From Paraglaciecola arctica (lineage in GTDB: Bacteria > Pseudomonadota > Gammaproteobacteria > Enterobacterales > Alteromonadaceae), in the NCBI RefSeq assembly GCF_018861065.1, contig NZ_JAHKQO010000036.1:335865-399864 (forward strand): a stretch of DNA of 64,000 nucleotides, in the 5' to 3' direction. Below are positions 41,832 through 50,158 of the stretch, in pieces. The translations under genes were made by a program, and so were the position numbers. Each line of letters starts with the position of its first letter. The first letter of the stretch is position 1. The notes beneath the pieces are model-generated. The model had not been told where the DNA came from. It searched no databases and saw only the letters and a program-made list of their open reading frames with translations.

Positions 41832-43601
41832 ATGTTTTATGATTACGTTGTTATTGCCCTGTACTTCTTATTAATTCTCGCAATTGGTGCGGTGTTTTCT
41901 CGCATGGCCGAAAAATCCACCAGCGACTATTTTCGAGGCGGCGGTAGAATGTTGTGGTGGATGGTAGGATCCACAGCTTTTATGGCACAATTTTCGGCTG
42001 TTACATTCACCGGGGCAGCAGGTAAAGCCTATGCCGATGGTTTTGCCATTAGTCTAGTGTATCTAGGTAATTCCTTTGCTTTCTTTTGTGGTTGGGCTTT
42101 CTTTTCACATCGCTTTAGACAAATGCGAGTAGACACTCCAACCGAAGGTATTAGAAGGCGGTTCGGTCATTCAAATGAACTATTTCTGTCTTGGGCGTTA
42201 ATTGCCTTTAGCTTTCTAAATGCGGGGGTTTGGCTCAACGCACTCGGTGTATTTACCAGTGCTGTGTTTGGGGTCGATATCAACATCACAATTGTCGCTA
42301 TAGGTTTAACGGTACTATTTGTATCAGTACTTTCTGGAGCCTGGGGTGTTGTCGCATCGGACTTTGTGCAAACCTTAGTGGTAGCAGTAGTGTCTGTTGC
42401 TTGTGCTGTCGTTGCGTTAGTCAAAATAGGCGGACCCGTTAATTTAGTCAGTGATTTTCCAGGAGGCTTTCTAGTCGGGCCAAACATGAACTATCCATTA
42501 ATTCTGGTAGGTACTTTTCTAATATTTTTACCAAAACAGATCATCACTATGATGAACCTACATGATTCATTTCGTTTCCTCACTGCCAAAGATTCCATTA
42601 ATGCCAGAAAAGCCGCGTTATTGGCGATGACATTGATGGGACTAGGCACCATTATTTGGTTTATTCCTCCTTGGGCTGCGGCTACCTTATACCCTGATTT
42701 CACTGCCAATTATGCAGAGCTAGGAGCAAAAGCTGGCGACGCGGTATATTTGGAATTTGCTAAAAATGCGATGCCTGTTGGAACCGTTGGTTTGTTGATG
42801 GCAGCGCTATTTGCTGCCTCTATGTCTTCAATGGATTCTGCGCTGAACAAGAATGCCGGCATCTTTGTACGCAGTATTTATCAACCTTATTTGGCTAAAA
42901 GAAACAAAACCATTGAAGACCATAAGTTACTGCGTGTTAGCCAACTAATTAGTTTAATAAGTGGTATTGGTGTTATCGCCGCTGGGTTGTGGTTCTCGTC
43001 ACTGAAAGAACTGAGTTTATTTGAACTTATGATGTCTGTTTCCAGCATGATACAAGTACCCATGATGATCCCACTTTTGTTTGGTATTTTTGTGAGAAGA
43101 ACACCAGGTTGGGCACCTTGGGCGACTATGGCTGTTGGCTTGTTTGTATCCTGGTTTGTAATGAATGTGTTCACTGCAAGTGATTTTGGAGCATTGTTTG
43201 GGATCGAGTCTCTGACTAAACGTGAAAGCATCGATATGAATATCATTTTACTAATCGGCTGCCACTTGATATTTACCGCTGGTTTCTTCTGTGCAACCTC
43301 ATTGTTTTACAACGAAGCTAAAGACAAAAACAAAGCTGAAAGGGAACGTTTTTTCAAGGATTTAGAAACCCCCTATATTGCGGATGATCAACAAAGTGAA
43401 GTTGACAGTCAACAACGCCAAAAGCTGGGTATGATGGTGAAAATAATGGGCTCTGGTGTGATACTTATGTGCTTGATCCCTAACCCATTATGGGGACGTG
43501 TGACATTTATTCTTTGTGGTTTAGCTATTTTAACTATAGGTATTTTATTGCAAAGAAGTTCTCAGCCAAAACTGCAGGAAATTAAGTCTGTTTCAAACTA
43601 A
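41832..43601 (+). CDS. sodium:solute symporter (SSS family)
   Basis: A 589-residue membrane protein with about 14 hydrophobic segments. SSS marks are DYFRGGGRMLWWMVGSTAFMAQFSAVTFTGAAGKAYADG and MSSMDSALNKNAGIFVRSIYQP near residue 340, with the Na-site Ser/Asp in the latter. A hydrophilic segment around residues 495-540 precedes two final helices. Position two bases after the oxidoreductase gene makes translational coupling likely. It should import the sugar or sugar acid used by the operon, driven by sodium, as is common in marine bacteria. It is not followed by other pathway genes (no KDG kinase or aldolase here). Confidence 0.85.
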   Translation: MFYDYVVIALYFLLILAIGAVFSRMAEKSTSDYFRGGGRMLWWMVGSTAFMAQFSAVTFTGAAGKAYADGFAISLVYLGNSFAFFCGWAFFSHRFRQMRVDTPTEGIRRRFGHSNELFLSWALIAFSFLNAGVWLNALGVFTSAVFGVDINITIVAIGLTVLFVSVLSGAWGVVASDFVQTLVVAVVSVACAVVALVKIGGPVNLVSDFPGGFLVGPNMNYPLILVGTFLIFLPKQIITMMNLHDSFRFLTAKDSINARKAALLAMTLMGLGTIIWFIPPWAAATLYPDFTANYAELGAKAGDAVYLEFAKNAMPVGTVGLLMAALFAASMSSMDSALNKNAGIFVRSIYQPYLAKRNKTIEDHKLLRVSQLISLISGIGVIAAGLWFSSLKELSLFELMMSVSSMIQVPMMIPLLFGIFVRRTPGWAPWATMAVGLFVSWFVMNVFTASDFGALFGIESLTKRESIDMNIILLIGCHLIFTAGFFCATSLFYNEAKDKNKAERERFFKDLETPYIADDQQSEVDSQQRQKLGMMVKIMGSGVILMCLIPNPLWGRVTFILCGLAILTIGILLQRSSQPKLQEIKSVSN

Positions 43602-43753
43602 CCCTTAACCTATTTAATCAGATTCGAATAATTAGACCATTACGCAACACTCTCGAATACGTTAAGGAAATCAGTAGTTAGGGAGACAAAGCAAAAAACT
43701 AGGGATAATGTAGATCAGTCCGTTGCTTGAATGTGTAGTCAATTAACTTGCAA

Positions 43754-43792
43754 ATAAGAATGATTATCAATAACATTGATAGTCATTCTTAT
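43754..43792. promoter_or_regulatory. 39-nt Fur-like palindrome before the two-component genes
   Basis: Arms ATAAGAATGATTATCAAT and ATTGATAGTCATTCTTAT are inverted repeats with one mismatch in 18, separated by AAC. They contain overlapping Fur-type hexamers (GATTAT/ATGATT, with consensus GATAATGATAATCATTATC). The site ends 15 bases before the response-regulator ATG, so binding would block transcription or translation start. This is much longer and more perfect than a single Fur box. Confidence 0.75.
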
Positions 43793-43807
43793 CTCACCAC
43801 TTAGCTT

Positions 43808-44497
43808 ATGTCTCACGCTCGTATTTTAATTATTGAAGATGATACTGTCCTAAGTGATCAAGTCGCTCAACTTCTTCAAAAAAATGGTTTTAAGACACAG
43901 CAGTGTCTTGATGGACAAAAGGGACTGCTCACCGCTATACAACAACGCTTTGACCTTATTTTGTTAGATTTACTGTTACCATCAATAAATGGTTTTTCGG
44001 TTCTGAATCAATTAAGGAAAGTTAAAAATACTCCTGTAATGATGATTACAGCTAGCGGCGCAGAGCGGGAACGTATCGAAGGATACCGTAAAGGCGCTGA
44101 TGATTATTTACCTAAGCCCTTTAACTTCACTGAAATGATGTTACGTGTCGAAGCACTGTTGCGGCGTACTCAGCATCACGCAAAGCCACATACCCCCGCA
44201 AATCAACTTACAGTCGATAAACTGCAACTCAATCGCAGAAATCAGCAAGTCTTTTTCAATAAAAACGAAGTAGAGCTCACCCCTATTCAATTTAGGTTGT
44301 TATGGATAATGCTCGAAAATCAGCAAGATATTTTGAGCAAAGCTTTTTTATATCAAAGTGTATTGGATAGGCCTTTTAGCCGATATGACCGCAGTTTAGA
44401 TATGCATATGAGCCGGGTACGCAAAAAGTTGGTGGATTCAGGAATGCCACCAGAACGCTTAGCAACTATCCATGGTAAGGGTTACCGGTTTATATGA
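43808..44497 (+). CDS. OmpR-family response regulator
   Basis: A 229-residue response regulator. Receiver domain: acidic pocket ILIIEDDT, phospho-acceptor Asp in DLILLDLLLP (~residue 54), MMITASG (Thr switch) and Lys in DDYLPKPFNF. The C-terminal winged helix has ELTPIQFRLLWIMLENQ and RSLDMHMSRVRKKL, then TIHGKGYRF, as in OmpR/CpxR-type regulators. It overlaps the histidine kinase gene by 4 bases (ATGA). The Fur-like palindrome sits immediately upstream, and iron-uptake genes lie downstream on the other strand, so this system probably responds to iron limitation or to envelope stress arising from it. Confidence 0.88.
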   Translation: MSHARILIIEDDTVLSDQVAQLLQKNGFKTQQCLDGQKGLLTAIQQRFDLILLDLLLPSINGFSVLNQLRKVKNTPVMMITASGAERERIEGYRKGADDYLPKPFNFTEMMLRVEALLRRTQHHAKPHTPANQLTVDKLQLNRRNQQVFFNKNEVELTPIQFRLLWIMLENQQDILSKAFLYQSVLDRPFSRYDRSLDMHMSRVRKKLVDSGMPPERLATIHGKGYRFI

Positions 44498-45870
44498 AAA
44501 ACAAACTATTTTTGCGCCTGTGTGTATTTATAGCGTGCGGCACGGTTTTACTATTTTGGGCCTTGAGTTGGTTAACGGATCACACCGAAACTAGCATGAG
44601 TTTTATCTCTAAAGAACATCAACAACAGCTACTTGGTTATGGTGAACAGGCAGAACAAATATTACATCAGCATGGTGAAGCCGCACTAGCAACTTGGTTA
44701 CAACAACTTCAGCGCAAGGAGAATACATGGGCTGCAGTGGTCACTTCACAACTCACTCCTTTTGCTGGCACAACGCTTCCCAATGACTATCTTGAAAAAT
44801 TCCTTTTAGGAAGAAGTGTTGAATGGAAAATTCACCTATATTTTGAAACCAACCCTACCATGGAAATCCCCTTTTCTGACCGGTCTACCCATTTAATCAT
44901 TCAGTTACCACAACGCATGCGCCCAGGAGCATTGCTTATTTATGCAAAGGTTCTGCTACAAATCGCCTTACCCTTTGTGTTGTTATGTATCTTAAGCTTT
45001 GTCATTTATCAGCATGTGATGACCCCATTACGTAGACTCGAAAATGCCACTAAATCATTTAGCGAAGGTAAACTTGATGTAAGGGTTACCCCCTCTTTAC
45101 AGGATCGAAATGACGAATTAACACGCCTAGCGATTACCTTTGATCGGATGGCAGAACGCATCAGTCAGCTTATCTATAATCAAAGACAAATGCTTGCTGA
45201 TTTGTCTCATGAACTTCGAACTCCCTTAACCCGTATTGACATGGCGGTAGACTTTGTTGAGCAACAAATCAACCCCAAACAAGCGTTACAACGACTGCGT
45301 TATGAAGCCACCACAATGCGCAACCTAGTTGAAGATACCTTGACATTAGCCTGGCTCACTACCGAATCTCCAAATCTGAAAAGTGAGCATTTTGATTTGG
45401 TCGAATTAATCCAAGTCATTTGCGAAGACGCGCGTTTTGAATATCCTGAACGTACCCTCAAAGCTCAGCTTCCAGAACAAGAAGTAATGGTCGACAGCAG
45501 TCAACAGGCTCTTGGGCAAGCAATAGAAAATATTGTTCGAAATGCTCTGCGGTTCACACCTATTGATGGACAAGTAGAAGTATCACTCAACTGCGATGAT
45601 AAGGTCTACCGCCTGCTGATTTGTGACCAAGGGCCTGGTGTGCCAGAAGGTATGCTTATTGATATATTCAAACCGTTCTTTCGTGTTGATAAGGCAAGAA
45701 CCGCTAGTAAAAACCATACCAGTAACCCAATCAATAGCGGTTTTGGCCTAGGCTTAGCTCTAGCACATAGGCAAATCGCTGCTGTAGGTGGCACGATCAT
45801 AGCGAACAACTATTACACTGAAACGGGCCACGTATCAGGGTTACAAGTAGTCATTGAACTTCCGCTGTAA
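44494..45870 (+). CDS. sensor histidine kinase
   Basis: A 458-residue membrane kinase. Transmembrane helices near residues 8-25 and 155-175 flank a periplasmic sensor of about 130 residues. A HAMP domain follows, then HisKA with LADLSHELRTPLTRID (phospho-acceptor His) and an HATPase domain with NIVRNALRF, DQGPGVPEG and FGLGLALAHRQ (N, G1 and G2 boxes). The layout resembles CpxA. The periplasmic part has no recognisable ligand motif. It is coupled to the response-regulator gene. A strong hairpin ends the unit and overlaps the 3' end of the convergent PepSY gene. Confidence 0.88.
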   Translation: MKNKLFLRLCVFIACGTVLLFWALSWLTDHTETSMSFISKEHQQQLLGYGEQAEQILHQHGEAALATWLQQLQRKENTWAAVVTSQLTPFAGTTLPNDYLEKFLLGRSVEWKIHLYFETNPTMEIPFSDRSTHLIIQLPQRMRPGALLIYAKVLLQIALPFVLLCILSFVIYQHVMTPLRRLENATKSFSEGKLDVRVTPSLQDRNDELTRLAITFDRMAERISQLIYNQRQMLADLSHELRTPLTRIDMAVDFVEQQINPKQALQRLRYEATTMRNLVEDTLTLAWLTTESPNLKSEHFDLVELIQVICEDARFEYPERTLKAQLPEQEVMVDSSQQALGQAIENIVRNALRFTPIDGQVEVSLNCDDKVYRLLICDQGPGVPEGMLIDIFKPFFRVDKARTASKNHTSNPINSGFGLGLALAHRQIAAVGGTIIANNYYTETGHVSGLQVVIELPL

Positions 45871-45891
45871 TTGAACCCTGGCGTTAGACAA

Positions 45892-45919
45892 AGCGGAAAA
45901 TCACCCGTTATTTTCCGCT
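45892..45919. terminator. bidirectional hairpin between kinase and PepSY genes
   Basis: A perfect 10-bp stem, AGCGGAAAAT / ATTTTCCGCT, with an 8-nt loop, lies 22 bases after the kinase stop and covers the last codons of the convergent PepSY gene. Neither side has a long T-tract, but stem stability and location suggest a shared terminator. Confidence 0.65.
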
Positions 45920-47049
45920 CTTTGCTGCAAAGGCAGAAAAACCAAGCGCCGCCACGCAAGCACAACACCGGTATACACTAAGATACAAGCTAACAATGAA
46001 GCTAAACCTGCAATGGTTTGCCCAACGAATCCAAAGTATTCACCTGTATGTAAGAACCGAGCAGTTCCCCATGCTTGTCCTCCTTTGGACCAGTCAGATT
46101 TGCGCAACACTTTAGTCTGCTTACCAGTGTGAGTATCAAAAAATAACGAGTAAGCTAATTCTTGTCTACGCCCGATACTTTTGTCGATATAAAAACGCGC
46201 TTCATTCTTATGCTCTCCAATTTCTAACCACATCGAATACCAATCTTCATAGCCATTGTTGTTAGCCTGCAACTTAGCCTGTTTGAATAAGGTTTCGTAG
46301 GGGATAATATCAGCGTTTAGATTTAGCACTTCTTCATGTTTTTCTGGCTTGGGTACACTTTCGCCAAATGCGCCATACAAGGCAACATTAGCCCAAGAAA
46401 AATGAAAAATGGTCGCAGTGATAGCAATCACAAATAACACCGGCAAACACCAAACCCCAAACACTAAGTGCCATTGTCTATTGCGATGATGAACATTGAT
46501 ATAGCGACTTGGAAAGGTTAAGTATTGTTTGAATGCTTTTAAGCTAAAACGCCTAGGTAACCATAAATATAAACCACTGACTAACAAGAAGATAAAAACA
46601 AGATTGGCGTAGGCTGTAATGTTTTTTCCTATGGAGCGGTTGCCACCTTCTAGCAGCAAGTAGCGATGAAAATCCGTTACAACATGAAAAAATTCAGCTG
46701 CCATACCCTCCCCTTCCCGCAGCACCTCACCGGTGTAAGGGTGTAATAAATAACTATATCTGCCGGCCCAAGCAGGCACAGCCGCTCCCTCACGATTAAC
46801 CCAGCGCACATAGATATGATGCTCATCAGGTTTTAGCTGCTGGAGGATGTCAACAACTCGATCAGTAGTAATACGCTGCGATGACGGCTTAGGCTGCACC
46901 GAATAGCGCATTTCACTGAGTTCTTTTATTTGCCTTTCATAAGTGAGTAACACCCCGCTAAAAGACATAAAAAATACAAATACACCCGCGATTAGGCCGA
47001 TAACAAGGTGGGCCCAAAAGACCCACTTTTTAAACAATTGAACACTCAT
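45901..47049 (-). CDS. PepSY-associated membrane protein, iron-uptake type
   Basis: A 382-residue inner-membrane protein of the PepSY_TM family with about four helices (residues ~12-35, ~148-165, ~195-215 and ~340-365). Opening FKKWVFWAHLVIGLIAGVFVFFMSFSGVLLTYERQ and FHRYLLLEG are family marks; conserved His residues in the helices suggest heme or metal electron transfer. Such proteins are encoded beside siderophore receptors and are thought to reduce Fe(III)-siderophores in the periplasm. It follows the TonB receptor gene after 19 bases on the same strand and is probably co-transcribed from the Fur box at 49138. Confidence 0.8.
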   Translation of the reverse strand: MSVQLFKKWVFWAHLVIGLIAGVFVFFMSFSGVLLTYERQIKELSEMRYSVQPKPSSQRITTDRVVDILQQLKPDEHHIYVRWVNREGAAVPAWAGRYSYLLHPYTGEVLREGEGMAAEFFHVVTDFHRYLLLEGGNRSIGKNITAYANLVFIFLLVSGLYLWLPRRFSLKAFKQYLTFPSRYINVHHRNRQWHLVFGVWCLPVLFVIAITATIFHFSWANVALYGAFGESVPKPEKHEEVLNLNADIIPYETLFKQAKLQANNNGYEDWYSMWLEIGEHKNEARFYIDKSIGRRQELAYSLFFDTHTGKQTKVLRKSDWSKGGQAWGTARFLHTGEYFGFVGQTIAGLASLLACILVYTGVVLAWRRLVFLPLQQRAENNG

Positions 47050-47068
47050 AGATATTAACTATCCAGCG

Positions 47069-49108
47069 TTAAAATTGATACGACACAGACAACCTAATAT
47101 CTCTACCCGCTTCTTGCGGGCCAACCACAGTGGCAAACACTTCGCTATAATCGCCCACACTAGAATGGTCTATGTACTGCTCATTCAATACATTAGTGAT
47201 AGCTAAGTTAGCGAGAATACTGTTACTGACTTGCCATTCACCATAAATATCAACTGTGGTGTAACTGGGCTTATTTAAACGGTATAACCCATCGGTCCAG
47301 CCTAAATCCACCGCTTGATGCAATGTATCAATATCAATAGCGTCGACTTTAGTCACACTTATTCCTATATTGGCGTCAGTGTGAATCGCATAATCCGCAC
47401 CAACTACCCATGTATTTCCTCGGCTATTGCCTAAGCCAACAAATTCATAACCATTAATATCGATACTTGAATAGTCAACGCTATACAGGCCATCTCTTGG
47501 TTTTAACTCTGTATCTGCATTTGAAAAACCTAAGAATAAATCTAACGCTTTCCAGCTGTAAGCTAAGTCAAATTCAATACCACTGGTATCAAGGGATCCG
47601 ATATTATTAAAGACTGAGTTGCCCTCGTACCCTTCAAAAATCACATCTTCAAGGGAGGAATCATAAACACTTAATCTGGCATTTAGGTTGTTAGCATTGT
47701 ATTCAATCGACGCTTCAATATTTTGAACGGTTTCTGGTACTAGATCTTCTGCCACAACAGGAATATCAGAGCCATCATAAAGGTAACCATCGATAGTAAA
47801 ACCGTCGCCAATTTGTTTGCCTCTGGCTGCTTCTGCGTATCCTAAACTCAGAGTCCATGCGTCACTTAAGTCATAGGCAAGACCTAGATTTAAGCTAACT
47901 TCTGAATCCTGTAACGACGAGGCAACATCAGTGACAGGCTCACCGTAATACTCCTCAAGCAAGATTCTTTGTTGAAAATCGTAGTCGTCATAACGCACCC
48001 CATAACTTAATAATAAATCAGCGGTCAGGTCGCTGTATCCTTGAGCATAAATACCCATTACGCTGCCTTCTTCGGCATTTTCAGTTACACCCGCAGCAGG
48101 ACCACTAATCACTTCGTCACTGCGGTAATCAACACCGTAAACGAATTTGTGTTGCGCCGTTTCACTGGTGTTACGCAAGTCAAAACCAAAGGTATCTATG
48201 TCGGCCAACCAATCGAAACGTCCACCTCGAAACGATGATGTGGTTTGATAAGCGGTAGCTTCAATATCCACAAAGGCACTGTGGGCAAAACGATAATTTG
48301 CAACGTAAGTATCACGCTGTGCTTCGCTTGGATAAAGTGCAGCACCTTCGAGCACCACCCAATTAGGTCGCGCCGAAAACTCACCCTCTTCTTCACGCTG
48401 CTCAACACTTAATGATAAAAAATGATTAGTGGCAATTTCGCCACTGGCTTTCACAAATAACATGTCTTGGTCGGCAGCAGTACCGTAGATTTCATTGCCA
48501 TCGCCATCTTCCATGTTGTCACGATCAATTGTGCTGAAGTAACCTAAAACACCCCAAGTGTCACTCAATTTGCCGTAGAGGCTGCCACTAAAACGAGTGG
48601 CGTCATTTGAAAAATAGTTTGCTTTAACACTTCCACCAAAACGTTCGTCTTGTTGTAGCAAATCTTCAGCATCTTTGGTTTTAAATCGAATCGAACCTCC
48701 TATCGCACCCGGACCACTTGTTGCTTCACCCGCACCGGCTTGAACATCAATTTGTTGTAACAAATCAGGATCAATGGTCACACGACCGATATGATGAAAC
48801 AGCGTAGAGGTTTGCTGGGCGCCATCAACTGTTACATTTAAAAATGAATCTTCTAAACCACGCACATATATTTTTTGCGCAACGCCTACCGAACCACCCA
48901 CACTCACCGATGGAGAATGTCTAAAAATATCTGCAAGATCGTTTGCTTGGTATTGTTCAATATCTTCAGCTGTAATACTTAAATTAGTGGCAGCGCCTAC
49001 CACAGTAATTTTCTCTACTGTCGAAGTATCGTCTGCTGTTTGGGTATCGGCATATGACAGTGCGCTTGCGAAAGTACAAACTGCACCAATAAAGACTCGT
49101 TTTTTCAA
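47069..49108 (-). CDS. TonB-dependent siderophore/heme-type receptor
   Basis: A 679-residue outer-membrane receptor. The signal peptide ends ALSYAD; the TonB box region is EKITVVGAAT. Plug marks are DLADIFRHSPSVSVGGS, KIYVRGLEDSFLNVTVDGAQQ and QIDVQAGAGEATSGPGAIGGSIRFKT; the barrel ends DIRLSVSYQF. The NVTVDGAQQTSTLFHHIGR segment and size fit the HmuR/hydroxamate group, but the ligand cannot be assigned. A Fur-like box lies 30 bases upstream of the ATG. The PepSY gene follows it. Start at 49108 has an AAAAGCTC/AGGAGC-type ribosome site upstream. Confidence 0.88.
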   Translation of the reverse strand: MKKRVFIGAVCTFASALSYADTQTADDTSTVEKITVVGAATNLSITAEDIEQYQANDLADIFRHSPSVSVGGSVGVAQKIYVRGLEDSFLNVTVDGAQQTSTLFHHIGRVTIDPDLLQQIDVQAGAGEATSGPGAIGGSIRFKTKDAEDLLQQDERFGGSVKANYFSNDATRFSGSLYGKLSDTWGVLGYFSTIDRDNMEDGDGNEIYGTAADQDMLFVKASGEIATNHFLSLSVEQREEEGEFSARPNWVVLEGAALYPSEAQRDTYVANYRFAHSAFVDIEATAYQTTSSFRGGRFDWLADIDTFGFDLRNTSETAQHKFVYGVDYRSDEVISGPAAGVTENAEEGSVMGIYAQGYSDLTADLLLSYGVRYDDYDFQQRILLEEYYGEPVTDVASSLQDSEVSLNLGLAYDLSDAWTLSLGYAEAARGKQIGDGFTIDGYLYDGSDIPVVAEDLVPETVQNIEASIEYNANNLNARLSVYDSSLEDVIFEGYEGNSVFNNIGSLDTSGIEFDLAYSWKALDLFLGFSNADTELKPRDGLYSVDYSSIDINGYEFVGLGNSRGNTWVVGADYAIHTDANIGISVTKVDAIDIDTLHQAVDLGWTDGLYRLNKPSYTTVDIYGEWQVSNSILANLAITNVLNEQYIDHSSVGDYSEVFATVVGPQEAGRDIRLSVSYQF

Positions 49109-49137
49109 GAAAAGCTCCTATAATTTTTCAACTCGTT

Positions 49138-49156
49138 AATGAGAACAATTCTCATT
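49138..49156. promoter_or_regulatory. Fur box upstream of the TonB receptor gene
   Basis: AATGAGAA-CAA-TTCTCATT, perfect 8-base arms, 30-48 bases before the receptor ATG (minus strand). The form is a typical Fur-type AATGAGAAT-ATTCTCATT palindrome. It supports iron-repressed expression of the receptor-PepSY operon. Confidence 0.8.
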
Positions 49157-49641
49157 TATATTCATTGAAAAAAATAGTACTTTTACAATTGTTACATTTA
49201 CGGCTCCCTAAAACCTATACGAGCGAACAAGCTAAAACTCTCGCTAAATTTAACATTGCCGATGGCAAAGCTGACCGTCAGCGAAATTGTTATTTGGGTA
49301 GCGATGAGTTTAAGCTTTAAAGTATTTAAGTTCAGACTCTCCAGCTGCTGTGCCAGTTTGAACCTAGCTGAGTTTTTTTGTTAGCGTTGATTTGAATTAA
49401 GTGAACTTAATCTGTGGAGTGATAGAATTGGGTAGGTACCCCTCGGAGAATACCTACCCTAGAGCGACGTCAAGAAAAGACCAATTAACTTGACAAAACC
49501 AAGTTAACGCAAACGATAATGATTATCAATAAATATTTCACATTGATTAATTAGCTTACTAAGCCAATTCAATTAGCAATTCTCTTAGCCAGATTCGAAA
49601 TAACAAGAGCCGACCTAAATCGGCACTCGTTTGTTTGCATC
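49157..49641. other. intergenic region with an orphan Fur-like box and a short open stretch
   Basis: About 485 bases without a supported gene. A reading frame from roughly 49200 to 49320 on the plus strand ends TSEQAKTLAKFNIADGKA and NCYLGSDEFKL before a stop; it looks like the tail of a lost gene, but I do not recognise it. A Fur-like box is at 49515. The region follows the receptor fragment, so it seems to be a site of past gene loss. Confidence 0.4.
49515..49527. promoter_or_regulatory. orphan Fur-like box
   Basis: GATAATGATTATC is a near-palindromic Fur-type core, flanked by AAC and AATAAA. It is about 400 bases from the nearest gene start on either side (the TonB receptor at 49108) and lies just after the receptor fragment at 49642. 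It may have served a gene that has been lost. Confidence 0.5.
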
Positions 49642-50064
49642 TTAAAAATGAGCTTGCAAAGACAAACTAATTTGGCGTGAACGGTCTAATTGATGTTGAC
49701 CATAGGAACTGGTTGGGTTTTCAATATCTAACAAGTAGCGGTTAATGTATTGTTCATCCAATAAGTTTCGTACGTCAAATCTAACTAAATACGAACCAAA
49801 ATCGTAGCCTACTTGGGCGTTAATAAGCAGTCTACCGTCATTCTTTGGATCAAAATCCGCTCTACCTGACGAACGTTCATTATCCAAATAAGCTATCGAA
49901 GAATTTTGGTAATTAGCATTGAGATTAGCAAATAGTCCAGAATCAAACTCATACTCTAGGGCGATGTTTCCAGTCCATTCTGGCGAATCGGCAAAAGAAC
50001 GCCCAGACAAATCCCGCTCTATATCTGTTCCAGGGATGACATAACTAGTTAGGCGCGTTTGCAC
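49642..50064 (-). pseudogene. C-terminal fragment of a TonB-dependent receptor
   Basis: About 140 codons encode the end of a receptor barrel: RSFADSPEWTGNIALEYEF, GLFANLNANYQNSS, AQVGYDFGSYLVRFDVRNLLDEQYINRY and the closing SLSLQAHF. The plug, most of the barrel and the signal peptide are missing, and only 73 bases separate it from the RND operon, so it cannot be a full gene. The first ATG has no clear ribosome site. It is a deletion remnant. The C-terminus is of the same receptor class as many iron receptors (LLDEQYIN), consistent with the Fur-like boxes on both sides. Confidence 0.8.
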
Positions 50065-50113
50065 TAATTTTTACACAACACCCTAGTAATGAAATTGATT
50101 CTCAATCGTATAT

Positions 50114-50128
50114 AAATGATAATCATTT
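50114..50128. promoter_or_regulatory. Fur-like box upstream of the RND efflux operon
   Basis: AAATGAT-A-ATCATTT is a perfect palindrome of Fur type, 30-45 bases before the likely start of the membrane-fusion gene. A nearby TTGATTCTCAATCG (50096-50109) may be part of an extended site. It suggests iron-repressed efflux. Confidence 0.65.
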
Positions 50129-50158
50129 TTTAACTTTATGTGCGGTAGGGAAACGATC

